Assembly: GCA_013697625.1 (NCBI GenBank)
Contig: JACCWN010000162.1
Coordinates: 18,578-82,577, forward strand
Length of the DNA: 64,000 nt
Reading direction: 5' to 3'
DNA from: Legionella sp.
GTDB lineage: Bacteria; Pseudomonadota; Gammaproteobacteria; Legionellales; Legionellaceae
The notes under the pieces are model-generated. The model was not told where the DNA came from, did no database searches, and worked only from the letters and a program-made list of their open reading frames with translations. Shown here piece by piece: positions 39,044 through 47,705 of the stretch. The position numbers and the translations under genes were made by a program. The first letter of the stretch is position 1, and the number at the start of each line of letters is the position of its first letter.

Positions 39044-41178
39044 AGTATGCTCTATTTATAAGTTGTCCCAAAGGGCTTGAATATGTGCTCGAAGAAGAAG
39101 TGAAGGCCTTGGGGCTTGAAGTAACCCGAGTAAGCCCTCAGGGTGTTTTTGGCGAAGCCTATTTAACTACACTGTACCATCTGTGTTTGTGGTCAAGGGT
39201 TGCAAACCGGGTCCAACTCATCTTGTTTAGTGGCTTTGTAACAACTGATCAAACCTTGCATCAATTATGCACCCAATTTCATTGGCAAACGGTGTTTACC
39301 TCAGATAAATCCATTGCTGTTGAATTTCATGGGTCTTCAGATCATATTCGAAATACGATGTTTGGTGGGCAAGTTGTGAAAGATGGCATCGTAGATCATT
39401 TTCGAAGCCAACATGGCACTAGACCTTCTGTTGATAAAATAAGCCCACAGATTCTAATTCATGCCTATCTTAAAAACGATCTTATCACCATCAGTTTAGA
39501 TTTGACGGGTTTTAGTTTGCATCAGCGAGGGTATCGTACACAAGCTGGACAGGCCCCTTTAAAAGAAAATGTTGCAGCAGCTTTGTTGATTCGCTCCAAA
39601 TGGCCAGAGTTATCAGAGAAAGGCTATGGCTTTCATGATCCATTCTGTGGGTCCGGAACCTTGGTGATAGAAGCAGCTATGATGGCGGCCAATGTAGCCC
39701 CTGGCTTATTGCGTCATGACCAATTCTTTGTTCATTGGGCACAACATGAAGACCACCTTTGGGAGAGCATAAGAGCGGAAGCTTTAGCCAAAGTAAAACC
39801 CTTGACTGTTACATTATTAGGTACAGACAGTGATGAAAAACTAGTAGCCATGGCATTAAATAATGCGCAACTCGCAGGCGTCTTACCCTTGGTAGAATTT
39901 AAAACCAGTGCCATTGCCGATTGTAAGCCCCCCTCAGCTGAGGGTCTACTTGTTTGTAACCCACCCTATGGTGAACGACTGGGGGATGTCTCGCAGCTTA
40001 TACCCTTGTATCAACAATTGGGTAGTACCTTACATGAACACTACCAGGGATGGCAGGCAGCTGTGTTAACCTCAAATCCCCTGTTGGCCAAAGCTTTGGG
40101 GCTGCGTGCAAATAAACAATACACTATTTTCAACGGTGCCATTGAATGTAAATTGTATTGTATTGATATCCATACAGGCAATGAGCTGAAAAACAAGTCA
40201 ATACAAAAGTTGTCTCCGAACGCACAAATGTTATTCAACCGCTTGGAAAAAAATGTAAGGCACCTCAAAAAATGGGCCAAAACCACGAAAGTAAATTGCT
40301 ATCGCGTGTATGATGCAGATCTACCAGAATATGCGTATGCCATAGATTTATACAATGATTATGTGGTTTTACAAGAATATGCTGCACCCTCAAGTATCCC
40401 TGCACATACAGCAGAAAAACGCAGTTTAGAAGTTATGCAAGTGGTGCCTGAGGCTTTGGGTATATCTATTGATAAGATGATCATAAAAGAACGTCGACCC
40501 CAAAAAGGCAAAAACCAATACCAAAAGCTCAATCAAACCAAACATGTGATGACAGTCATGGAAGGGCGGGCTAAATTAATTGTCAACCTATTTGATTATG
40601 TGGACACAGGCCTGTTTTTAGATCATCGACTGATGCGTTTACGTTTTGCAGAACTTAAGCCTGGCAGTCGATTTTTGAATTGTTTTTGTTACACAGCCAC
40701 GGCCAGTGTACAGGCAGCCTTAGCCGGTGCCCTTACTACCAATGTCGATCTTTCAAACACCTATTTGCGTTGGGCTGAAGATAATTTCAGGTTGAACCAT
40801 CTTAGCCTATCCAAACACCAATTCGTGCAATCTGATTGCCGTGAATGGATGAAACTTACCAAAGATAGGTTTGATGTAATTTTTTTAGATCCTCCCAGTT
40901 TTTCTAACTCTAAACGCATGCAAGATACATTGGATATACAAAGAGATCATCGTACCTTGGTGCATGCAGCCATGCGATTGCTAAATCCGGATGGGATTTT
41001 ATATTTCTCCACCAATTTGCGCCAGTTCAAGATAGACCCTTCCTTGAAAGAAAAATACTGCGTGCAAGACATCAGCGCGCAAACGATAGATCTAGATTTT
41101 AAACGCTCTTCTAAAATCCATCAGTGCTTTAAAATTGTGATGCCACAATTTGCATCCGACACACAAGCTTCTGAGTAG
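39040..41178 (+). CDS. rlmL: Bifunctional 23S rRNA methyltransferase RlmKL
   Basis: The fused enzyme makes m2G2445 (RlmL half) and m7G2069 (RlmK half) in 23S rRNA. Residues 1-160 hold the THUMP domain, about 165-390 the first methyltransferase with the NPPYGERLG catalytic motif, and about 460-712 the second methyltransferase with DPPSFSNSKRM. The length of 712 aa is close to E. coli RlmKL (702). The ATG overlaps the darP stop, so the two are co-translated. Confidence 0.93.
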   Translation: MKYALFISCPKGLEYVLEEEVKALGLEVTRVSPQGVFGEAYLTTLYHLCLWSRVANRVQLILFSGFVTTDQTLHQLCTQFHWQTVFTSDKSIAVEFHGSSDHIRNTMFGGQVVKDGIVDHFRSQHGTRPSVDKISPQILIHAYLKNDLITISLDLTGFSLHQRGYRTQAGQAPLKENVAAALLIRSKWPELSEKGYGFHDPFCGSGTLVIEAAMMAANVAPGLLRHDQFFVHWAQHEDHLWESIRAEALAKVKPLTVTLLGTDSDEKLVAMALNNAQLAGVLPLVEFKTSAIADCKPPSAEGLLVCNPPYGERLGDVSQLIPLYQQLGSTLHEHYQGWQAAVLTSNPLLAKALGLRANKQYTIFNGAIECKLYCIDIHTGNELKNKSIQKLSPNAQMLFNRLEKNVRHLKKWAKTTKVNCYRVYDADLPEYAYAIDLYNDYVVLQEYAAPSSIPAHTAEKRSLEVMQVVPEALGISIDKMIIKERRPQKGKNQYQKLNQTKHVMTVMEGRAKLIVNLFDYVDTGLFLDHRLMRLRFAELKPGSRFLNCFCYTATASVQAALAGALTTNVDLSNTYLRWAEDNFRLNHLSLSKHQFVQSDCREWMKLTKDRFDVIFLDPPSFSNSKRMQDTLDIQRDHRTLVHAAMRLLNPDGILYFSTNLRQFKIDPSLKEKYCVQDISAQTIDLDFKRSSKIHQCFKIVMPQFASDTQASE

Positions 41179-41261
41179 TCCCTGAGCCAATCATTTTTAA
41201 ATTAATTTCTTGGTTGAGTAATTCAGGGCAAAATCATACTTTGATTAAATAAAACTACTGT

Positions 41262-41346
41262 CGTCATTGCGAGTGCAGCGCAGCAAGCCTGATCTTTGGC
41301 CTACTAAAATTTAGTTCTGGGTTGCCTCACTTGGTTCGTAATGACG
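41262..41346. repeat. 85-base palindromic intergenic repeat
   Basis: The ends CGTCATTGCGA and TTCGTAATGACG are inverted copies with one mismatch. The interior is GC-richer than its surroundings, with a GCAGCGCAGCAAGCC segment. Elements beginning CGTCATTGCGAG are a dispersed class seen in several intracellular bacteria. It lies alone in the 284-base gap between rlmKL and the alcohol dehydrogenase. Confidence 0.6.
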
Positions 41347-41462
41347 GCAAATTGTATTTTAATTTAACAGCTTTAGTTACTCCTGGTTAAGTAAAGTAAT
41401 TAAACATTTGCTTATTTTTTGAGTATACTTAAAAGATAATGAGCATATATAAGGATATGACT

Positions 41463-42527
41463 ATGGAAACTCAAGCATATGCAGCCCAATCTGCAACTTC
41501 TTTATTGGCACCTATCACCATAGACCGCCGTGAACCTGGGAATTCTGATGTCGTCATTGATATACTGTTTTGTGGGATTTGCCATTCAGATATCCACACA
41601 GTTAGAAATGAATGGAATGCCACCCATTATCCTGTCGTGCCTGGTCATGAAATTATAGGTCGTATTGTAACCTTAGGCTCTGATGTTAAAAATTTTCAAG
41701 TAGGACAGATGGTTGGGGTTGGGTGCTTGTTGGATAGTTGCCATATTTGTTCTTCTTGTAATGAGGGTTTAGAGCAGTATTGTGACAATGGGTTTACTAT
41801 GACCTATAACAGTGAAGATAAAATTGGTGGCACCCAACACCAATACACATTGGGTGGTTATTCAAATACAATTACTGTGGATGAACAAGTTGTTTTACAC
41901 ATTCCAGAAAACCTAGATCCCGCCGCCGCTGCACCCTTACTATGTGCAGGCATAACCACTTATTCACCTTTAAAACAATGGCGGGTAGGGCCAGGTCAAA
42001 CAGTTGGCATCATCGGTTTGGGAGGCCTTGGTCATATGGGTGTAAAATTTGCTCATGCAATGGGTGCTCGGGTTGTCATGATAACCACCTCCCCGGACAA
42101 AGGAGATGATGCTAGAAAACTTGGCGCTGATGACGTATTGCTTTCTACAGATCCAAATGCAATGGAATCTTCAAGAAGTAGGTTTGACTTTCTATTAAAT
42201 ACCATTCCAGTTGGTCATAACATTGATCCCTATATAACTCTACTCAAACGGGATGCAACGATGGTTATAGTTGGCGCATTAGAGCCTCTGACGCAAATGA
42301 ACGCATTTCCCTTTATTGCCAGACGCCGGCGCATGGCTGGATCGCTAATAGGAGGTATCTCAGAAACTCAAGAAATGCTTGATGTATGTGGTCAACACAA
42401 CATCACCTGCGAGGTTGAAACAATTCCTATTCAAGAGATCAATACGGCTTATGACAGAACAGTTAAAGGTGATGTCAAATACCGTTTCGTCATCGATATG
42501 GCATCGCTTGGAAAACCCCTGTACTAA
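41463..42527 (+). CDS. Zinc-dependent alcohol dehydrogenase (cinnamyl alcohol/YahK type)
   Basis: The 354-aa product reduces aldehydes or oxidises alcohols with NAD(P). The catalytic zinc site is CGICHSD with GHE in VVPGHEI. The structural zinc cysteines lie in the segment GCLLDSCHICSSCNEG. The Rossmann motif GLGGLGHMG follows. It resembles E. coli YahK and plant cinnamyl alcohol dehydrogenases. I chose the ATG at 41463, with AAGGA 7 bases upstream; ATGs at 41439 and 41457 are in frame but lack that spacing. It stands alone between two gaps and its natural substrate is unknown. Confidence 0.88.
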   Translation: METQAYAAQSATSLLAPITIDRREPGNSDVVIDILFCGICHSDIHTVRNEWNATHYPVVPGHEIIGRIVTLGSDVKNFQVGQMVGVGCLLDSCHICSSCNEGLEQYCDNGFTMTYNSEDKIGGTQHQYTLGGYSNTITVDEQVVLHIPENLDPAAAAPLLCAGITTYSPLKQWRVGPGQTVGIIGLGGLGHMGVKFAHAMGARVVMITTSPDKGDDARKLGADDVLLSTDPNAMESSRSRFDFLLNTIPVGHNIDPYITLLKRDATMVIVGALEPLTQMNAFPFIARRRRMAGSLIGGISETQEMLDVCGQHNITCEVETIPIQEINTAYDRTVKGDVKYRFVIDMASLGKPLY

Positions 42528-42835
42528 TGGTCGGACAGATCTATTTGCATCTTTAAAAAATTGATGGTGATTCATTTACTCTGCATTGCACACAAATAAA
42601 TCTTCTTTGTCTCAAACTCAAATTGCCAAAAATTTTAGATCATGATTTGACTTCAATTAAATTTTTACTAGAATGAATATTCAAACTTCAATTATTTATG
42701 AGCCGTACTCAAATTATTGTAGGCGGGCTTTCTGATGAACTTTTGTCAATTATTAAAATTAAGATTTGTCAAGAACCATTTGACATTTTGGTCAAATAAT
42801 TTATCCTATTCCTAACGATACATTGGAGAACAATA
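42528..42835. other. Gap with no supported gene
   Basis: This 308-base AT-rich stretch between the alcohol dehydrogenase and recX shows no hairpin or promoter I would defend. A 33-codon frame at 42698-42799 lacks a ribosome site and any recognisable pattern. GGAG at 42824-42827 belongs to recX. Confidence 0.5.
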
Positions 42836-43366
42836 ATGATTATGATTGATACTGCCATTCGTGCTTCATCTAATAGGTCTTATAGTGAATATGAATTACG
42901 CTCCATTTTAGAAACCCAATATGGTGCTTTACCCAATTTGGACAAAGCACTTGATCAAACAATTCTTTATTTAAAACAGCATAACATCATTCATGACAAA
43001 CGACTTGCGCTTCATTTTGCCCACCATTATGCCCATAAAGGCAATCAATTCATTATCAATAGATTAAATTTAAGAAAAATCAATCCCGATTGTATACAAG
43101 AAGCATTACTTTCCATTCCTAAAGAAAAAACACGGGCTTGGGAAGAAACACAAAAAAAGTTATTCCAAACTTCTATGCATACCATGGCTTTAGGAGAAAA
43201 ATTAAATAGTATTGCTCGATTTTTGTCTGGAAGGCAATTCAGCGAAGAAGTCATTCACGACACCTTAGATCGTTTAGAAAATACAAATGCTTGTAAACTT
43301 AAACCAGTGAATGATAGTAATTGGAATACAGTAAGTAGACCCAAACTGAACATATCCAATTCTTAA
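42836..43366 (+). CDS. recX: RecX-family regulatory protein
   Basis: RecX proteins bind and limit RecA filaments. The 176 aa are helical with the three-helix repeats of the family: YSEYELRSIL near the start, the HDKRLALHFAHHYAHKG region, and a last repeat with RFLSGRQFSEEVIHDTLDRL. The ATG has GGAG 8 bases upstream. It is not next to recA in this window, which is unusual but seen elsewhere. The C-terminal 20 residues are hydrophilic and beyond the family core. Confidence 0.75.
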   Translation: MIMIDTAIRASSNRSYSEYELRSILETQYGALPNLDKALDQTILYLKQHNIIHDKRLALHFAHHYAHKGNQFIINRLNLRKINPDCIQEALLSIPKEKTRAWEETQKKLFQTSMHTMALGEKLNSIARFLSGRQFSEEVIHDTLDRLENTNACKLKPVNDSNWNTVSRPKLNISNS

Positions 43367-43581
43367 TGAGGTTGTGTATCCGATGGCACAAACATGGAGG
43401 AAGTCAAATCTGTTTGGGTCAGTTTCAAATATTAATATTTAAGAGTACTATAAATTGCATAAATAAAACTTCTAATTATAACCCATGGCATAATTCTTAT
43501 TAAGCAGGTTTCATTCAATATACCTATTAATTATAGATATTGAACAAAGACGCTTAATAAAATAAAAATAAGGAAATACGA

Positions 43582-45657
43582 ATGAAAAATGAGGATCTAA
43601 AGTTAAAAAATATCCAGCTCCATGACGAAACCATGCTTGTAGGTAAGGGCGGAGATACCCATCAAGTAGCTGAAAAAGAGTCGCCTGTTTTAACCACACA
43701 AGTAGGAACACCTATCTGCGACGATCAAAATACCCTAAAAGTAGGGGCGAATGGCCCTGCGTTGATGGAAGATTTTATTTTCAGGGAAAAAATGTTTCAT
43801 TTTGATCATGAAAGAATTCCTGAACGTGTTGTTCATGCCAGAGGGTTTGGAGCACATGGTGTGTTTGAAACTTATGAATCTTTATCTGACATCACCCATG
43901 CCCATATTTTTCAAAAAGCAGGTGAAATCACGCCTACCTTTGTTCGTTTTTCAACAGTAGTCGGTAATAAAGGATCCCCAGATTTAGCCAGGGATGTACG
44001 TGGGTTTGCAGTCAAATTTTACACTCAGGAAGGCAATTGGGATTTGGTTGGAAATAATATCCCAGTTTTTTTTATTCAAGACCCCATAAAATTTCCAGAT
44101 TTAGTACATGCAGTGAAGCAGGAACCAGATAGAGGTTTTCCTCAAGCACAGTCAGCACATGACAATTTTTGGGATTTTGTCTCATTAACACCCGAAAGCA
44201 TGCATATGATCATGTGGATAATGTCAGATAGGACCATCCCTCGATCTTTTCGTTTTATGGAAGGATTTGGCGTGCATACTTTTCGTATGATCAATGCCCA
44301 GGGTAAATCAACTTTTGTAAAATTCCATTGGAAACCTAAGTTAGGCATGCAATCCGTTACTTGGGATGAAGCCGTTAAAATTAATGGTGCTGATCCTGAT
44401 TACCATAGACGCGACCTTTGGAATGCCATTCAAAGTGGGGCCTTCCCTGAGTGGGAATTAGGATTGCAGATATTTGATGAAGCCTTTGTTGAGAAATTTC
44501 AATTTGATGTTTTAGATTCAACAAAAATTATTCCAGAAGAGTTGATTCCCATTAAGATGGTGGGTCGGTTAACTTTAAACAAATGCGTAGATAATTTTTT
44601 TGCAGAAACAGAACAGGTAGCCTTTTGCACTCAAAACATTGTTCCAGGATTAGGTTTTACCAATGATCCCTTGCTACAGGGACGAAATTTTTCTTATCTG
44701 GACACTCAATTGAAACGACTTGGAAGTCCTAATTTTACCCACCTCCCTATCAATGCACCAAGATGTCCTTTTGCCAATTTTCAACAAGATGGTCATATGG
44801 CTTTTCATAATCCAAAAGGACGGGTAAATTATAATCCTAATTCATGGGGCGAAGGGCCTCGTGAGTCACCTTCTAAAGGGTTTCAGTCTTATCCAGAACC
44901 ATTAGAAGGTAATAAGTTAAGAGTCCGTCCTGACAAATTCGCTGACCATTATAGTCAAGCCGGCCAATTTTATAGTAGCCAGTTGCCTGTTGAACAAAAG
45001 CACATAGCAGATGCCCTGATTTTTGAACTTAGCAAAGTTGAAACAGTAGTAATTCGAGAACGAATGGTTGCGCACCTTTTAAACATAAACCAAGTACTGG
45101 CACAAACAGTAGCAAAAGGGTTGGGATTTGCTAGTCTACCAAACCCCTGTGAAGCTGTAAAACCAAGGGTTGACTTACCTCCATCTCCAAAACTAAGTAT
45201 TTTAAAAAATAGCAAACAAACACTTAAAGGAAGGCGTATAGGGATTTTGCTGGGAGACAATTCAGATGCGGCACTGTTTAAAAGTTTAATACAAGTCTTA
45301 GACAAAGAACAGGTTGATTATACTTTGATTGCGCCTACAGTAGGAACTTTAAAACTCAATGATGGTACGCCTGTAAATATCAATGAAAAAATAAATGGTG
45401 CGCCTTCTGTGTTGTTTGATGCAGTGGTTTTAATGTTAGATGATGCGCTTTTTTATAAAGAAAATCCAAAAGGCTTAGAATTCATTGCAGATGCGTACGC
45501 ACATTTTAAATTCATAGGATATATTCCTTCAACTGAGGCAATCTTAAAAAGTCATCCTTTAATAACACTAGATGATGGATGTATTCCAATAGACTCTCCA
45601 ACTTCTATTGATACATTTATGAATAAAGCCTGTGCGCTTCGTTTTTGGCCCAGATGA
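43582..45657 (+). CDS. katE: Large-subunit catalase, HPII/KatE type
   Basis: The enzyme destroys hydrogen peroxide. The catalase core has the distal histidine in [12 protein letters not shown], the conserved RFSTV strand, and the proximal haem tyrosine in FSYLDTQ. After residue about 540 there is a second domain of the flavodoxin-like/DJ-1 kind ([16 protein letters not shown]), which marks the large-subunit clade. The length, 691 aa, is near E. coli HPII (753). AAGGA precedes the ATG. It faces the MFS gene across a hairpin. OxyR in this window is a plausible regulator, but no binding site is established. Confidence 0.93.
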   Translation: MKNEDLKLKNIQLHDETMLVGKGGDTHQVAEKESPVLTTQVGTPICDDQNTLKVGANGPALMEDFIFREKMFHFDHERIPERVVHARGFGAHGVFETYESLSDITHAHIFQKAGEITPTFVRFSTVVGNKGSPDLARDVRGFAVKFYTQEGNWDLVGNNIPVFFIQDPIKFPDLVHAVKQEPDRGFPQAQSAHDNFWDFVSLTPESMHMIMWIMSDRTIPRSFRFMEGFGVHTFRMINAQGKSTFVKFHWKPKLGMQSVTWDEAVKINGADPDYHRRDLWNAIQSGAFPEWELGLQIFDEAFVEKFQFDVLDSTKIIPEELIPIKMVGRLTLNKCVDNFFAETEQVAFCTQNIVPGLGFTNDPLLQGRNFSYLDTQLKRLGSPNFTHLPINAPRCPFANFQQDGHMAFHNPKGRVNYNPNSWGEGPRESPSKGFQSYPEPLEGNKLRVRPDKFADHYSQAGQFYSSQLPVEQKHIADALIFELSKVETVVIRERMVAHLLNINQVLAQTVAKGLGFASLPNPCEAVKPRVDLPPSPKLSILKNSKQTLKGRRIGILLGDNSDAALFKSLIQVLDKEQVDYTLIAPTVGTLKLNDGTPVNINEKINGAPSVLFDAVVLMLDDALFYKENPKGLEFIADAYAHFKFIGYIPSTEAILKSHPLITLDDGCIPIDSPTSIDTFMNKACALRFWPR

Positions 45658-45667
45658 TACATTCATT

Positions 45668-45691
45668 GAGAGCATTCATTGGGATGCTCTC
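45668..45691. terminator. Perfect hairpin between katE and the MFS gene
   Basis: GAGAGCAT pairs perfectly with ATGCTCTC around an 8-base loop. It begins 10 bases after the katE stop and covers the end of the opposing MFS frame, so it can serve both. No T-tract follows. Confidence 0.5.
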
Positions 45692-46941
45692 ACTTGTGAC
45701 TTCCAAAAAGTTGACATGAACAAATAACTTCCAATACCATTCACTATATATAAAAATGCAATTAGGATGAATATTTGATTGAAAGCTGTATGGCTGTAAA
45801 CACAAGTCTGCGAAATACAACCAACTGGCGCATAGAAAAGTAATAACAAGCTAAAAAAGTATTGATACATGCCACCACCCAAATTATTAGTAATGCTCAG
45901 TACGCTGATAGAGGTGGCTAATAATTTTTTTGAGTTTGCTTTACCTACCATGAGGATGCTGAGCAATTGGGCATTGATTAAAATGCCAAACCCAAAAAAA
46001 ATGAATGAAACAAATACCACTGAGTTCCCACAATAAGACAAACCTGTCCAACAAGCAGCAGCCATGAATGCAGTTATCATCATAAGTTTAGGAATTTCAA
46101 ATTTTGATGCAAAGTGACCAATGATGGGGGATCCTATCAAAGCGCCTAAGAATATAATGCTGTTGATGTGACTGGCTTGAGTAGGTGTTAAATTTAAAGC
46201 CTGAATAAGATAAATCTTTCCATACAATGCACCCAGTACCATGAGTGGCAGATTGGTTATACTGCTATAAAATGCACAAATTAAATTAATCTTATTAGAT
46301 AATACTTTTTTGAGGGAGTTTGTAACCGATAATTTTTGTGTGTTTTCTTCGGTTGTAGGTTTAAATTGCTCTATAAAATAAATCATGCCTAGTAATAAAA
46401 AAAGTCCTATCACAAATAAGATGAATAATGCTTTACTCATCCCAAGAGCATTCATTAATAGATTAAAGGGCGCTTGGGAAACCAAACAACCTACAGCCCC
46501 CCAAGAATAAACCAAGGAATTCATCCATATTTTTCTTTTATCTTGGAAATAATGATTGATTAAAACAAAATATCCCAAAAAAGAAAAATCACTACTCAAC
46601 CCTATAAGAGCCCGTCCCATTATCAATAAAAACGGGGTCTTAGCCACGACTGTGAGCAAAAGTCCAATCAAACATACAATCATACTTAGGAGCAACAGAG
46701 GTTTTGCTTGGTATCTATCGAATAAAATGCCTGCTGGGATAATAAGCAAAGCACAACTGTATAAATAAATAGAAGAAAATAATTGTAATTGATGGATTGT
46801 AAAGCCATAATTTTTTATCAAAACGGTACTTAATGTACTTCCTAAACTCATTTGTAGCATTTCAAAAGCATAGAATAGACCGGCTATTATACAGACGATG
46901 TAAGGCAGAACTCTTTTTGACATAAGAACATTAGAATTCAT
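45676..46941 (-). CDS. Major facilitator superfamily transporter
   Basis: The 421-aa product has about twelve membrane segments. The MFS loop motif between helices 2 and 3 is visible as GILFDRYQAKPLLL, and a second copy region is near GSPIIGHFASKFEIPKLM in the other half. Substrate cannot be told from the sequence; similar transporters in Legionella and Coxiella include amino-acid and osmolyte carriers. The ATG at 46941 is used; an internal ATG six codons later is also possible. It is convergent with katE. Confidence 0.85.
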   Translation of the reverse strand: MNSNVLMSKRVLPYIVCIIAGLFYAFEMLQMSLGSTLSTVLIKNYGFTIHQLQLFSSIYLYSCALLIIPAGILFDRYQAKPLLLLSMIVCLIGLLLTVVAKTPFLLIMGRALIGLSSDFSFLGYFVLINHYFQDKRKIWMNSLVYSWGAVGCLVSQAPFNLLMNALGMSKALFILFVIGLFLLLGMIYFIEQFKPTTEENTQKLSVTNSLKKVLSNKINLICAFYSSITNLPLMVLGALYGKIYLIQALNLTPTQASHINSIIFLGALIGSPIIGHFASKFEIPKLMMITAFMAAACWTGLSYCGNSVVFVSFIFFGFGILINAQLLSILMVGKANSKKLLATSISVLSITNNLGGGMYQYFFSLLLLFYAPVGCISQTCVYSHTAFNQIFILIAFLYIVNGIGSYLFMSTFWKSQVRASQ

Positions 46942-47030
46942 GGTCGAAGATATGTTGTTGCTTGAATCATTTAATTGAACATCATAGGAAAAAAAATACT
47001 ATTTTATCACAATTCATCCAGACCCTACCA

Positions 47031-47705
47031 TTACCTGATTCTCCAAACCTTGTTTTTATTTAATAAATAGGCTTTAAACTGTTCGGGGTGCATGATTTTT
47101 TTAAAATCTAAAGAGTCAATGTTGAGGCCTCCTGTGTAGCTTCCAAAGGCGGGTAGGATGATTTTATGATTGTTAACTAAAAAACATTTACCACTGATGT
47201 TTTTTATGGTTGCTTTAGGATGATAATGTCCTAAAATTTGCCAAGGTTTATCTCTTAGCAAATCATGAGTAAAAGTGATGGTTTCAATGTCTAATTGAGT
47301 GCAGACATGCAAACCCGGCTCCTTTGGCACCGTGTGTTTATCATGATTGCCAATTAACCAAACCCATTTGGAAACAGAATCTCTGATCTTCTTGAGTAAA
47401 TCTATATTTTCTTGATTCATCCGTGTCACGGCTTGAACATCATGAATATTGTCTCCCAAGGTGAGGAGGCATTGTGGATTATAGAGGCTTACTAAATGTT
47501 CAAGTCTAGAAAGTGTATCCAAGGTATCATACAAAGGGAGAGGATTTCCCCGTGTGAGGTAGTAGGAACCTTTTTCTAAGTGTAGATCAGCGACTACAAG
47601 TAATTTCTGCCCAGGCCAATAGATACCGCCCAAACCACTTAAGATCAATTGATGATTGGCAAATTCTATAGTTTGGTACCTATCTTCTGATTGGTCATCC
47701 CACAA
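47031..47705 (-). CDS. pdeM: Ligase-associated DNA damage response phosphoesterase PdeM
   Basis: This calcineurin-like metallo-phosphoesterase belongs to a cluster of a helicase, an exonuclease and an ATP-dependent DNA ligase. Metal ligands are visible as DLHLEKG, GDNIHDV, GNHDKH and GHYHP. The length is 224 aa. The start is a TTG at 47705 overlapping the helicase stop by 11 bases, with GAGGAG about 10 bases upstream; no in-frame ATG lies nearby. Translation is probably coupled to the helicase. A role in DNA end processing is inferred from the family. Confidence 0.85.
   Translation of the reverse strand: MWDDQSEDRYQTIEFANHQLILSGLGGIYWPGQKLLVVADLHLEKGSYYLTRGNPLPLYDTLDTLSRLEHLVSLYNPQCLLTLGDNIHDVQAVTRMNQENIDLLKKIRDSVSKWVWLIGNHDKHTVPKEPGLHVCTQLDIETITFTHDLLRDKPWQILGHYHPKATIKNISGKCFLVNNHKIILPAFGSYTGGLNIDSLDFKKIMHPEQFKAYLLNKNKVWRIR

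Noticed and set aside
41180..41228. CCCTGA/TCAGGG stem after rlmKL as a terminator
   Set aside because: The stem is interrupted and the loop is long; no T-tract follows.
42698..42799. 33-aa frame starting MSRTQIIVGG
   Set aside because: No ribosome site, no recognisable pattern, AT-rich gap; too weak to call.
43500..43560. CTAT-N5-ATAG upstream of katE as an OxyR site
   Set aside because: OxyR half-sites run ATAG-N7-CTAT; the order and spacing here are wrong, so the match is not usable.
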